A DNA stretch of 56,727 nt, from positions 1 through 56,727 of the IMG/VR virus record IMGVR_UViG_3300024518_000353, one strand, 5' to 3'. The notes below the pieces were generated by a model. It was not told where the DNA came from. It did not search any database and saw only the letters and a program-made list of their open reading frames with translations. A program made the position numbers and the translations under genes. Below are positions 14,946 through 24,675 of the stretch, one piece after another; positions within the stretch are counted from its first letter, which is position 1; every line of letters begins with the position of its first letter. The stretch comes from a virus.

Positions 14946-16953
14946 TTTAACTGGAACAAAAATATCGAATACATATAAAAGACTTCTACAAGTTAATGCT
15001 TCAGATAATGAAGGAATAACTTCATCCCTACAGACTATTCAGTCAGGTGATAATACTAATTCACCTTTACAACTTTCAAACTCTACATTAAATGTTAATG
15101 GTACTTTTGCAATAGGTGGTGTAAACTTAACTGCAACTGTTTCATCTTTAAATGCAACTGCAGATATTGCAGGTAGTCAAGGTTATGTAGTTGTATCAGG
15201 AACTAATGTTTATAAAAGAACTTTTTCTGAAGGTAATGGTATTACATTATCAAATGCAGATGGTGTTGCAAGTAATACAGGTATTGCCTTAACAAGTACA
15301 ATTTCGAATATTCAAAGCTTTGGTGCTTCAGCAGTTTCAGCTACAACAATAACTGTAGCAAAAACTATTCATTCTTCAATTGTAAGTGCAGCAGATATAA
15401 GAGCAGCTACAGTAAGTACAGCAGTTTTAAAATCACCTTCAGTTTCAATTACAGGTGGTTCAGTTAGTTTAGCTTCAGGTGAAATAAAAGACTTTACAGC
15501 TACATCTATTGCAGCATCAGTTATTGACGCAGCAACAGGTACATTTACAGGAGTAGTTTCAGCATCAGGTTTTGCAGGAGATGGTTCACAATTAACAAAT
15601 GTTCCTTCTGCTGAAGGTGGTACAGTACAAGCTATTAAACCTGGAACAGGTCTTGCAGCAACTGTTAATGGTGCATCAGCAACAACTATTACAGTTAGTG
15701 GTACATTAAATGTTAATCCTAATCAATCTTTTGGAACAGTTTCAGTTTCAACAGGTTTAGTTGTTCCACAAGGAGCAATAACTTTTTCAGTACCAGTAAG
15801 TGGTACTTCAGCAGTCTTTACAGGTAATGTATCAGCAGCAAACGTGTACGCAGCTACAGCTATCTACATAGGAGGGTCAGCAATCCCTTCTGCTTCAGAC
15901 ATAGCTGCAGTTTCAGCACTAACAAAAACTAATTTAGACTCTATAACGTCTGCAAATACAGTTATTGCTGCAGTTTCAGCTTTAACTTCAGTAAATAAAG
16001 TAGATATTGCAACAAATGTAGCAGCAATTACGTCTGCAAATACAGTAATAGGTGCAGTTTCAGTATTAACGTCAGTAAATAAGGCAAGTATAGCTACAAA
16101 TGTAGCAGCAATTACTTCAATTAACTCAATTATAGGTGATGGTGGAAATTATGCAACAAGTGCTGAACTTGCAACAGTCTCTTCTGCACTTGCAACAAGT
16201 ATTGGTAACACAAACACTGCATTAGCTACTACTTCAGCAGCTTTAGCGACAAGTATTGGCAATAGTAATACTGTAATAGGTGCAGTTTCCGTATTAACTA
16301 AAACTAATTTAGATGCAATTACTTCAATTAATACAGTTGTAGGTAATGTTTCATCAACTCTTGCAACAAGTATTGCAAATGTTTCATCAACTATGGCAAC
16401 TTCCATAGGAAATTCAAATACTAACATTGCAGCAGTATCAGTTTTAACTTCAGTTAATCTTGCAAGAATTGCAGCAACTTCAGCAGCATTAGCAACAAGT
16501 ATAGGTAATCAATTACCTAAAGCAGGTGGTACAATTACAGGTACTGTGTCTGCTCAATCAGTTTATGTTAGTGCATTGGGTGCAAATACAACTGCAACTC
16601 TTGGAAAAAGAATAAGAATGGATGGTGCAGCAGTAGCTGACATAGTAAGTTTAACAGATGGTGCAACTATTAATGTTGACTTTAATAATTCTCAAAATTT
16701 TGCAGTACAGTTAGGTGGTAATCGTGCATTAGGTAATCCAAGTAATTGTGTTCCAGGACAAACAGGAAGTTTCTTTTTTATTCAAGACGGAACTGGAAGT
16801 AGAACTTTATCATTTGGTGCAAACTATAAATTTGCAGGAGGTACTGCACCAACTTTAACCACAACAGCAGGAATAACAGACAGACTTGATTACATTGTTT
16901 ATTCATCAACTGCTGTACATGCAATAGCAACTTTAAATGTGAGTACATCATAA
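14938..16953 (+). CDS. Tail fibre with internal repeats
   Basis: 671 residues, dominated by Ser, Thr, Ala and Val. Residues about 320-540 carry repeats of the type A-A-I-T-S-A-N-T-V-I and S-V-L-T-S-V-N, as expected for a trimeric shaft. A G-D-G-S-Q-L-T-N-V segment is a common collar motif of phage fibres. The last roughly 100 residues form a compact domain also present in the fibre at 21562 (both have N-V-D-F, Q-D-G-T-G and the G-T-A-P-T-L motif). It probably binds the host receptor. Confidence 0.75.
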   Translation: MPDLTGTKISNTYKRLLQVNASDNEGITSSLQTIQSGDNTNSPLQLSNSTLNVNGTFAIGGVNLTATVSSLNATADIAGSQGYVVVSGTNVYKRTFSEGNGITLSNADGVASNTGIALTSTISNIQSFGASAVSATTITVAKTIHSSIVSAADIRAATVSTAVLKSPSVSITGGSVSLASGEIKDFTATSIAASVIDAATGTFTGVVSASGFAGDGSQLTNVPSAEGGTVQAIKPGTGLAATVNGASATTITVSGTLNVNPNQSFGTVSVSTGLVVPQGAITFSVPVSGTSAVFTGNVSAANVYAATAIYIGGSAIPSASDIAAVSALTKTNLDSITSANTVIAAVSALTSVNKVDIATNVAAITSANTVIGAVSVLTSVNKASIATNVAAITSINSIIGDGGNYATSAELATVSSALATSIGNTNTALATTSAALATSIGNSNTVIGAVSVLTKTNLDAITSINTVVGNVSSTLATSIANVSSTMATSIGNSNTNIAAVSVLTSVNLARIAATSAALATSIGNQLPKAGGTITGTVSAQSVYVSALGANTTATLGKRIRMDGAAVADIVSLTDGATINVDFNNSQNFAVQLGGNRALGNPSNCVPGQTGSFFFIQDGTGSRTLSFGANYKFAGGTAPTLTTTAGITDRLDYIVYSSTAVHAIATLNVSTS

Positions 16954-18335
16954 TGGCATTATTTCAAAATAATTTATTAATGGGTGCAGCTTCTCAAAGT
17001 GGTAGTAGTGGTTATTCTATAGACCAATCAATTAGATTTAATCCAAGTGATTCAGCTTATATGTCAAGAACACAAGATACTGCTGCCAGTAAACAGAAAT
17101 TTACTTTTTCCTGGTGGATGAAACTTGGGGTAGTTGATGATGAAATGGTTGTTATATCAGGTGGTGCAAGTTCAAGATGGCTTTTAAGATTTAATACTGC
17201 TCAACAATTAACCTTTAGATTAACTAATGGTACTACTGAAAAGACTATGACAACAACTATGAAGTTCAGAGATAATTCAGCTTGGTATCATTGTGTATGG
17301 ACAGCTGATTGCACAAATGATATTTCTTCTGATTATTCACGTTTCTTTGTAAATGGAGAAAGAGTTGCAATGACAGGAACTCAACCAAGTGCTGATACTG
17401 ATTTTGCTGGATATGGAGATGCGACAACTGCTGCAATAGGTTGTCTTGCTCATTCTTTAGGAACTGGGGATTTTAATGGCTATTTGGCTGAAATGGTACT
17501 TATAGATAATCAGGCATTAACACCAAGTTCTTTTGGAGAATTATCAGATGATGGAATATGGCGACCTAAAGATGTGTCAGGATTGACTTTTTCCACTAAT
17601 GGATTTTGGGTTGATGGTAGAGATAGTGGAGATTTGGGAGATGATGAATCTGGAAATGGGAATGACTGGAGCACATCAGGTCTTGCTACTCATGACCAAT
17701 TTCTTGACTCACCTACAAATAATTTTTGTACTATGAATCCTTTAGCTAATAGATTAATAACCTATAAAAATGGAAACATGGAATCTAATGCAACAAGTCA
17801 AACAACTGCACATAAAACAGTAAAATCCACATTAGGTATTCCACCTTCAGCAACTGGAAAATATTATTTTGAATGGCAAGTTCCAAGTTCAACAGCTTCT
17901 GGTGATGTAGATATAATTGGGTTTTGTGATTTAGAAGATGGAACAAATACAGAAAGTAGCACAGTCAATAGTGGTAGAGGATATGGCATAGGATATAAAA
18001 TAGGTACAGGAAGTGTTTATGCTGGAACTGGTTGGACAGCAAACTCATTTACATTTGGTGGCTTTGTAGCTAGTAATTATTATGGTTTTGCCTATGATGC
18101 ATCTACAGGAAAGTTATATATTTATCAAAATGGTTCAGCTTTAAACTCTGGAGCTCATGTTGCAACTTTTGATAAAAGCTCAACAATAGCACCAGGCTAC
18201 AGTCAATATAATAATACAAGCACATACAATTTTTTTAATGGAGCACAAACATCATTAACTAACAGTAATTTTAATTATGCACCACCTACTGGTTATGTGC
18301 CAATCAATACAGCAAATATAGGAGATGAATTTTAA
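16953..18335 (+). CDS. Lectin-like tail protein (LamG plus SPRY-like)
   Basis: 460 residues. About 30-200 match a concanavalin A/laminin-G-like sandwich (F-T-F-S-W-W-M-K, then W-Y-H-C-V-W, then N-G-Y-L-A-E-M-V-L-I-D). About 275-430 look SPRY-like (G-K-Y-Y-F-E-W and Y-G-F-A-Y-D-A-S-T-G-K-L-Y-I). Such modules bind surface glycans. It starts on the stop codon of the fibre gene and its stop overlaps the next ATG. Probably a receptor-binding virion protein. Confidence 0.7.
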   Translation: MALFQNNLLMGAASQSGSSGYSIDQSIRFNPSDSAYMSRTQDTAASKQKFTFSWWMKLGVVDDEMVVISGGASSRWLLRFNTAQQLTFRLTNGTTEKTMTTTMKFRDNSAWYHCVWTADCTNDISSDYSRFFVNGERVAMTGTQPSADTDFAGYGDATTAAIGCLAHSLGTGDFNGYLAEMVLIDNQALTPSSFGELSDDGIWRPKDVSGLTFSTNGFWVDGRDSGDLGDDESGNGNDWSTSGLATHDQFLDSPTNNFCTMNPLANRLITYKNGNMESNATSQTTAHKTVKSTLGIPPSATGKYYFEWQVPSSTASGDVDIIGFCDLEDGTNTESSTVNSGRGYGIGYKIGTGSVYAGTGWTANSFTFGGFVASNYYGFAYDASTGKLYIYQNGSALNSGAHVATFDKSSTIAPGYSQYNNTSTYNFFNGAQTSLTNSNFNYAPPTGYVPINTANIGDEF

Positions 18336-18469
18336 TGGGAAATCCAAGTATAATAAATAGCAAAGAACAGTTCTTTAATATTATTTATGATGGTAATGGA
18401 GTAGGTAACTTTAAGTATTCAGTACCAAGTGGATTTTTAGCAAACTGTACAAAGAATGTAGGGAGTTAA
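18335..18469 (+). CDS. 44-residue protein like the N-terminus of the next lectin
   Basis: It resembles the first about 40 residues of the 801-residue lectin at 18471: Q-F-F-N-I-I-Y-D-G-N-G-V-G here, Q-F-F-P-I-I-Y-E-G-N-G-G-G there. It may be a stand-alone anchoring domain, a remnant of a swapped fibre, or a competing anchor. Its ATG overlaps the previous stop. Confidence 0.6.
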   Translation: MGNPSIINSKEQFFNIIYDGNGVGNFKYSVPSGFLANCTKNVGS

Positions 18470-18470
18470 T

Positions 18471-20876
18471 ATGGCAGCACCAACAATACCAAACGGAAAA
18501 TCTCAATTTTTCCCAATAATCTACGAAGGCAACGGAGGAGGTCAAAAGGTTGGAACTTTTGTTCCTTTTACGGATAATGGTACTGTAGACAATAGTTGCA
18601 TTTTCAACAAACCTGATACTGCAGCATTAACCAAAACTTATGGAAGTGAAGGAACTAAAACTGCTTTTACAATGTCTTGTTGGATTAAACCATCACTTCA
18701 AACAACTTACGGATATATATTTGGAGCAAGTACATCTGCTGATTCTTGGAACGCAAGTACAACTACAAGTTTATATTTTGATACAAATACTTTGGTGTTT
18801 TATTCTGGTGGAACTACTTATATTAAAACTAATAGAACCTTTGAGGATGCAGGTAAATGGTATCATATCTGCCTTGCTGTCAATACTGGTGGAAGTGGTA
18901 CGGATAAAGTAAAATTATATATAGATGGTGTTCAACAAACTAGCTTTGCAACTGACAATAGGTCAAGTATTTCTGGAGATATGTATATTGGAGATGATGT
19001 TGGTCACTTCATAGGTGGTCAGGTAACAACTGGAACCACTAGTGCTTTTTGGGATGGGTATATTGCCGAATTTAATTATATAGATGGAAGTCAGTTGGCA
19101 GTATCAACTTTTGGAGTTACTGATACATCAACTGGAAGATGGATTCCAAAAGCATTAACAGGTATTACTTATGGAAGTAACGGATGTAGATTAAAATTTC
19201 AAGATTCAAGTTCTCTCGGAGATGATACTGGTGGAGGGACAAATGACTGGACTGCCCAGAACCTTGCCTCTACTGACCAAACTACGGATAGTCCTACTCA
19301 AAACTTTAATAATATGGGTGGTAGCAATTCTGGTAGCTTTACTTTAACTGAAGGTAATTTAAAAGTGGTTATTCCTGGTACTGGTGCTTATAACCAATGT
19401 TTAGGTCGACAATCTTTTGGAGTAGATTCTGGTAAGTGGTATTGGGAAGTAAAAATTAATGTAAAAGGTGCATCAGGATATGGGTGGAAATCAGATGAAC
19501 ATACTGGAGGTGCAGTAGCAAACTCTTCTGCTGCTGGTTCAAATAATTTAGGTATTGTTTATAATGTTGGAGGGTCAGGTGGTTTTGCTGATGGTGAATG
19601 GGTAGGAGATTGGCAAGGAGGAACAAGCGATTTTTCTACATTTACAACTGCAAGTGTTGATGATGTGGTGATATTTGCAATAGATTTAGATAATGGAAAA
19701 GGTTATGTAGGTCTAAATGGAACTTGGTTTAATAGTGCAAATCCAGCAAGTGGTACTGGTAGTATAGGTTTAGGAAAACCAGCAAGAAAAGGCAATAAGT
19801 TTTATCCTATGTGTATAAGATTAGACGCAACTGGTACTGGAACTTATAATTTCGGTTCAAAATCTTTTGCCCATACTGCACCAACTGGTTTTTCTGCTCT
19901 ACAACAAGATAACCTACCTGAATCTAGCAAAGGTGTATCTGGATTGGCTTGGATTAAGAATAGAGATGCCCTTGACTCTCACCAATTATACGATAGTTCA
20001 AGAGGTGTTCAAAAAGACCTACAATCAGATGCCATTAATGCTGAAAGCACTACTGTTAATGGCTTGTGTAGATTTTTAAAAGGTGGTCAGCAGATAGAAG
20101 ATGATGTTTCAGTCAACACAAGTGGTGAATCATATGTGAGTTGGAACTGGGTGGGAAATTCAGGAACGACAGCTACAAATGCAGAAGGTTCAATTCTCTC
20201 TACTGTCCAAGCTAATACAACTGCTGGATTTAGTATTGTACAATATACTGGAACTGGTAGTGCTGCAACAATTGGACACGGATTGTCAGTTGCACCGAGT
20301 GTAATAATGGTAAAGAATCTTTCAACAACGGATGCTTGGAAAGTGTATCATTCATCAATGGCTAGTGACCCAGAAACAGATTATTTAGTTTTAAATACTA
20401 CAGCAGTTCCAGTAGATGATGCTACTGTTTGGAATGATACTGCTCCTACAAGTACAGTTTTTTCCATTGGGAATCATACTGATGTTAATACAAGTTCCGA
20501 GAATTATGTTGCCTATTGCTGGACAGATATAGTTGGATTCTCAAAGGTTGGTCAATATAATGGAAATAATAATGCTGACGGAAGTTTTATTTACACAGGG
20601 TTCAAACCATCTCTAGTTATATGTAAAGGATTAACTACAGCCACTGGTTGGACAGTATGGGATTCTGCAAGAAGTTCTATCAATCCGATTGATAAAGCAT
20701 TATTTTGGGATACAACTGGTCTTGATGATACTGGAAATACAATAGATTTTTTATCTAATGGATTTAAGTTAAGAAGCATAAATGCAGATTTTAATGGTTC
20801 GTACAGTTATGGGTATCTATCTTTTGCTGAACATCCATTCAATGGTGATGGAACTAATCCAGTTACAGCTAGATAA
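18471..20876 (+). CDS. Large lectin-like tail protein
   Basis: 801 residues. An N-terminal anchoring segment (Q-F-F-P-I-I-Y-E-G) is followed by a LamG-like domain (about 50-220; F-T-M-S-C-W-I-K, K-W-Y-H-I-C, W-D-G-Y-I-A-E-F-N) and a SPRY-like domain (about 300-470; G-K-W-Y-W-E-V-K). The C-terminal half is beta-rich with two related blocks (I-V-Q-Y-T-G-T-G / V-G-Q-Y-N-G-N-N, each followed by P-S-V/L-I/V). It is a paralogue of the 16953 protein with an added C-terminal module. Likely a host-glycan binder. Confidence 0.7.
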   Translation: MAAPTIPNGKSQFFPIIYEGNGGGQKVGTFVPFTDNGTVDNSCIFNKPDTAALTKTYGSEGTKTAFTMSCWIKPSLQTTYGYIFGASTSADSWNASTTTSLYFDTNTLVFYSGGTTYIKTNRTFEDAGKWYHICLAVNTGGSGTDKVKLYIDGVQQTSFATDNRSSISGDMYIGDDVGHFIGGQVTTGTTSAFWDGYIAEFNYIDGSQLAVSTFGVTDTSTGRWIPKALTGITYGSNGCRLKFQDSSSLGDDTGGGTNDWTAQNLASTDQTTDSPTQNFNNMGGSNSGSFTLTEGNLKVVIPGTGAYNQCLGRQSFGVDSGKWYWEVKINVKGASGYGWKSDEHTGGAVANSSAAGSNNLGIVYNVGGSGGFADGEWVGDWQGGTSDFSTFTTASVDDVVIFAIDLDNGKGYVGLNGTWFNSANPASGTGSIGLGKPARKGNKFYPMCIRLDATGTGTYNFGSKSFAHTAPTGFSALQQDNLPESSKGVSGLAWIKNRDALDSHQLYDSSRGVQKDLQSDAINAESTTVNGLCRFLKGGQQIEDDVSVNTSGESYVSWNWVGNSGTTATNAEGSILSTVQANTTAGFSIVQYTGTGSAATIGHGLSVAPSVIMVKNLSTTDAWKVYHSSMASDPETDYLVLNTTAVPVDDATVWNDTAPTSTVFSIGNHTDVNTSSENYVAYCWTDIVGFSKVGQYNGNNNADGSFIYTGFKPSLVICKGLTTATGWTVWDSARSSINPIDKALFWDTTGLDDTGNTIDFLSNGFKLRSINADFNGSYSYGYLSFAEHPFNGDGTNPVTAR

Positions 20877-20880
20877 AGTA

Positions 20881-20909
20881 TTGTATATTAACAAAAAATA
20901 ACGTATAAT
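20881..20909 (+). promoter_or_regulatory. Candidate internal late promoter
   Basis: TTGTAT (20881-20886), 17 bases, then a perfect TATAAT (20904-20909). It sits in a short AT-rich gap before a strong AAAAAGGAG ribosome site at 20942. The -35 resembles 8116-8121. Confidence 0.5.
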
Positions 20910-20941
20910 AATAAATTAACACATAAAAAAAAGGAGATAAC

Positions 20942-21550
20942 ATGTGGGCAAAAGTAAAAGCTGACCAAGTTATTGAAGTATTCAATGGTGCTAAAGCTAT
21001 CACTGATAGTCATGGTGTTCAGCATCCTTCAAGTATCTTCAGTCATTGGTCAAAAAGTGAATTAGCTGATATTGGAATTTATCCAGTAACTCAAGCTACT
21101 GCAATTGATAATAGATTTTATAGACAAGGTAGTGCGAGTTATAGTTATAAAGATGGAGTTGTAACTGAAACATTAAGTTCATCTACAATAGAAATAGCTG
21201 ATGTAACTGTAACTGATAGTGACGGAGTAGTTCAAAAAAATTCAGATGGAACTACAATGATAACAACAGGTTTAATTACACAATATAAAATGGATATTGA
21301 TAATCAAGCTTATAATTTATTACAAACATCTGATTGGATGGCAGTAAGACAATATGAAACAGGAGTTTCAATGTCAGATGATTGGAAAACTTTTAGAGCA
21401 GGTGTAAGAACTAAAGCTACAGAAATGAAAACTGCAGTTTCAGCAGTAACTTCAGTAGGAGCATTAAAAGATTTACATATAGTACATGATGCAGACAGTT
21501 CAATATCAAGTGGAATATTATATAACTTTGGTGAACCACCATCAGAATAG
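20942..21550 (+). CDS. Tail fibre assembly or accessory protein
   Basis: 202 residues behind a strong ribosome site. It contains H-P-S-S-I-F-S-H-W-S-K-S-E-L-A-D-I-G-I-Y-P-V and a Y-K-M-D-I-D-N-Q-A-Y-N-L-L, then S-D-W, resembling phage proteins with DUF4376/fibre-chaperone-like helical ends. It lies between lectin and fibre genes. The function is inferred from that setting. Confidence 0.5.
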   Translation: MWAKVKADQVIEVFNGAKAITDSHGVQHPSSIFSHWSKSELADIGIYPVTQATAIDNRFYRQGSASYSYKDGVVTETLSSSTIEIADVTVTDSDGVVQKNSDGTTMITTGLITQYKMDIDNQAYNLLQTSDWMAVRQYETGVSMSDDWKTFRAGVRTKATEMKTAVSAVTSVGALKDLHIVHDADSSISSGILYNFGEPPSE

Positions 21551-21561
21551 GGGAAAATTAG

Positions 21562-22536
21562 ATGGCAACATATACAACTAGAATTAGACTTGAGAAACAA
21601 GCTAATGGTGCTAATTCAGGTACATGGGGAACAATTCTAAATCAGAATGTAATTGATTTAATTGATGATGCCATTGCAGGTTATACTATTGTTTCTTGTA
21701 GTTCAGCAGATGTTACATTAACAAGTAATAATGGTTCAGCAGACCAATCACGTAGTGCAGTATTAGAACTTCAAGGAACATTAACAGCTAATGTTGACAT
21801 TACAATTCCTTCAGTATCTAAAATTTATTATGTAAAAAATAATACTTCAGGTTCATACGCAATTACATTAAAGACTGCAGCAACAACTGCAAAGACTACA
21901 GTTACTCAAGGTGGTACTGGTCCATTTATTTGTGATGCAGCAAATGTTATTTCAGGTGCTGATACTACAGGTTTAGGATTAGGAACTGCTTCAACATTAA
22001 ACTTTGGTACTTCAGATGCAAATTTAATACCAGTATCAAGTGCAGATATTAGATATATACCTACTTCAACTTCTTCAACTATTAGTGCTAATAAAGTATT
22101 TAGTGGTACTGTTATTACTTCAGGAACAAATACATTTACTTCAATTACTACACACTCAGGTAAGTCAGTATTTACTGCTGAAGTATCTGCAGCTTCATCA
22201 GCAACTTTCTCAGGTGCAGTAGGAACTCCTGAAGTTTCAATTGCAAGTGCAACTTCAATGAATGTAGATTTTTCAGCAGGTAATAATTTTGCTATGACAT
22301 TAGGAACAAATGCAACTCTTGCTGGAGCAGTTAATGGTAAGGTAGGTCAATCAGGTACAATAACAATAACACAAGATGGTACAGGAAATAGGACATTATC
22401 TTATGGAGCTTCTTATAATTTTGCAAGTGGAACAGCACCAACTCTTTCAACTGCTGCTGCTGCAAAAGATATTATAGTTTATAAAGTAAGAGAAGTTTCA
22501 TCTGTAGATTGTGCCAGTATTCTTAATCTTTCATAA
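21562..22536 (+). CDS. Second tail fibre protein
   Basis: 324 residues. The N-terminal block (R-I-R-L-E-K-Q-A-N-G-A-N-S-G-T-W-G) is a widespread virion-attachment start for phage fibres. The C-terminal about 95 residues are related to the end of the 671-residue fibre (14938). The middle is Ser/Thr/Ala-rich. It may compete with or complement the longer fibre at the same attachment site. Confidence 0.7.
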   Translation: MATYTTRIRLEKQANGANSGTWGTILNQNVIDLIDDAIAGYTIVSCSSADVTLTSNNGSADQSRSAVLELQGTLTANVDITIPSVSKIYYVKNNTSGSYAITLKTAATTAKTTVTQGGTGPFICDAANVISGADTTGLGLGTASTLNFGTSDANLIPVSSADIRYIPTSTSSTISANKVFSGTVITSGTNTFTSITTHSGKSVFTAEVSAASSATFSGAVGTPEVSIASATSMNVDFSAGNNFAMTLGTNATLAGAVNGKVGQSGTITITQDGTGNRTLSYGASYNFASGTAPTLSTAAAAKDIIVYKVREVSSVDCASILNLS

Positions 22537-22544
22537 GGGGTTCT

Positions 22545-24380
22545 ATGTCAACACAAACAAAGATGCAACTTTTAAAATTAGATTTTGCACCTGGGTTTCA
22601 CAGGGAGTCAACTCAATATGCTGAGCAAGGAAAATGGTATGATGGTAATAGAGTTAGATATAGAGCAGGTAAACCTGAGAATATAGGTGGATGGAATTTT
22701 AAAGTTAGTAATTCATTTATTGGGACTTCAAGAGATTTAATTGCATGGACTGATAATAATACATTAAAGAGGGCATCATTTGCAACAGAAAGTAAACTCT
22801 ATACTTATTTTGGTGGTGTCAATTATGATATTACTCCAATTGTTTCTACTGTTACTGTTACTAATAAGTTAACAACTGCATCTGGAAGCATGAAAGTTAT
22901 TTGTTCAACAACAAATAATTTATCTACTGGAGACTTTGTAGAATTTACTTCAATGGCAGCTACAATTGGTGGTAACATTTATTTTACAAGTGGGTCAGAT
23001 TTTGCAGTAAGTGTGGTTGATTCAACTTCATTTGAAATATTAACTTCAACGACTGCAGCAGCAACTTCAGCAACAACAGGAGGTGTGACATTACATTTTC
23101 TATTACCAACAGGTACTATAGACCAAGTAGCAGGACTTGGATGGAGTGCAGGATTTTATGGACAAGATGGTTATGGTGAAGCAAAATCAAGTTCAGAAAT
23201 AGAAATTCTTTCTCGTCAATGGAAGTTAGATAACTGGGGTGAAGACTTAGTTGCAGGTTTAAGAAAAGGTAAAGTTTATTATTGGGAAACTTCAACAGGT
23301 ACAGGAGCACGAGCAATTGAAGTTAGTGCTGCACCAAGTACAAGTAATAGTCTTATAGTTTCACAAGAGGATAGACATTTAATTTGTTTAGGAACTAATG
23401 AACAAGCATCTGGAAACTTTAATCCATTATTAGTTAGATGGTCAAACCAAGAAAACTTTAATAATTGGACACCTTCAGTAAGTTCAACTTCAGGTGAAGT
23501 AATATTAGGTTCAGGTAATAGAATTGTTACTGCTGCAAGAAGTAGAAATAATATTATTATATTAACTGATAATTCTGCACATACAATGCAATTTACTGGA
23601 CCACCTTTTACTTTTGGTTTTAATGAGATAGGTACAAATTGTGGAGCTGCAGGAGCACATGCAGCAGTTGATTTTGATGGTAGAGTCTACTGGATGGGTT
23701 CTTCAAATTTTTATGTCTTTGATGGTACAGTTAAAAATTTACCTTCAACAGTTAGAAGATATGTTTTTGACAGTATTAATTTAGACCAAGCAGATAAAAT
23801 TTATGCTGCTGTTAATTCTGAATTTAAAGAAGTAACTTGGTTATATCCTTCTGCAAGTGCAACTGAATGTGATAGGTATGTAACATTTAATCCAAATGAA
23901 AACTATTGGGTTTATGGTTCAACACATTATACAACCTTTGAAGATAGAGGTGTATTTGATAATACAATTACAAATGGAGTTGAAACAAGTTCAAGTTTAT
24001 CTTATCTATATGATAATGAACCTGAAGGAGTTTATACTGGTAATGGAAGTGCTTTAGAATCTTATATTGAATCAGGAGATTTTGATATGGCAGAAGGTAA
24101 TCAAATAATGTTTATTGATAAAATGGTACCTGACTTTACACTTGAGAATGAAACGTCAGGAACTGAAGGACAAATTAATTTACAGATGACAACAAAGAAT
24201 TATCCTAATTCAAGTGACTCATCATTAAAAGGTCCTTTTACAATAACACCTAATACAAATAAAATATCTATGAGGGCAAGGGGAAGACAAGCTAAAGTAA
24301 GAGTTGCTACTTCAACTGCAGGTACTAGATGGAGATATGGTACAATACGATTAGATATTGGTGAAGATGGGATGAGATAA
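22545..24380 (+). CDS. DNA stabilisation / tail protein (P22 gp10-like)
   Basis: 611 residues, beginning L-L-K-L-D-F-A-P-G-F-H-R-E-S-T-Q-Y-A with W-Y-D-G-N-R-V-R-Y-R soon after. This start is characteristic of the packaged-DNA stabilisation family. The middle has beta-propeller-like blocks (G-R-V-Y-W-M-G, F-Y-V-F-D-G-T-V). It plugs or extends the tail tube in short-tailed phages. Length is slightly above P22 gp10. Confidence 0.75.
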   Translation: MSTQTKMQLLKLDFAPGFHRESTQYAEQGKWYDGNRVRYRAGKPENIGGWNFKVSNSFIGTSRDLIAWTDNNTLKRASFATESKLYTYFGGVNYDITPIVSTVTVTNKLTTASGSMKVICSTTNNLSTGDFVEFTSMAATIGGNIYFTSGSDFAVSVVDSTSFEILTSTTAAATSATTGGVTLHFLLPTGTIDQVAGLGWSAGFYGQDGYGEAKSSSEIEILSRQWKLDNWGEDLVAGLRKGKVYYWETSTGTGARAIEVSAAPSTSNSLIVSQEDRHLICLGTNEQASGNFNPLLVRWSNQENFNNWTPSVSSTSGEVILGSGNRIVTAARSRNNIIILTDNSAHTMQFTGPPFTFGFNEIGTNCGAAGAHAAVDFDGRVYWMGSSNFYVFDGTVKNLPSTVRRYVFDSINLDQADKIYAAVNSEFKEVTWLYPSASATECDRYVTFNPNENYWVYGSTHYTTFEDRGVFDNTITNGVETSSSLSYLYDNEPEGVYTGNGSALESYIESGDFDMAEGNQIMFIDKMVPDFTLENETSGTEGQINLQMTTKNYPNSSDSSLKGPFTITPNTNKISMRARGRQAKVRVATSTAGTRWRYGTIRLDIGEDGMR

Positions 24381-24667
24381 TGGCAACAAATAAAGCAATA
24401 GTTTATCCTGAACTTAGAGATACGTTTGGGAGTTTAACAACAAGAGAACAAAAGATTGCTTTTGAAATTGTTAAACAATGGGCAGATTCTTTAATTACTG
24501 AACTAACTTCACAATTAATTGAGCAACAAGCAAGAGAATCCATAAGGGTGGCAAGAGTAACTAATACAAATACTGTAGCTAATCCTGTAATGGGGGACAT
24601 TAGATTTAACGAATCAACTTCAAAGTTCCAAGGTTATACTGGAAGTTCATGGGTTGATTTTCATTAG
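24380..24667 (+). CDS. Small tail protein (95 aa)
   Basis: A helical N-terminal half (E-L-T-S-Q-L-I-E-Q-Q-A-R) then M-G-D-I-R-F-N-E-S-T-S-K-F-Q-G-Y-T-G-S-S-W, a short fibre-like motif often found at phage fibre ends. The start overlaps the previous stop. A minor tail part is inferred. Confidence 0.6.
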   Translation: MATNKAIVYPELRDTFGSLTTREQKIAFEIVKQWADSLITELTSQLIEQQARESIRVARVTNTNTVANPVMGDIRFNESTSKFQGYTGSSWVDFH

Positions 24668-24675
24668 GAGAAAAT

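Noticed and set aside
15900-16520. Tandem DNA repeat as a possible CRISPR or mobile element
   Set aside because: The repeats stay in frame and encode fibre-shaft repeats; there are no uniform spacers.
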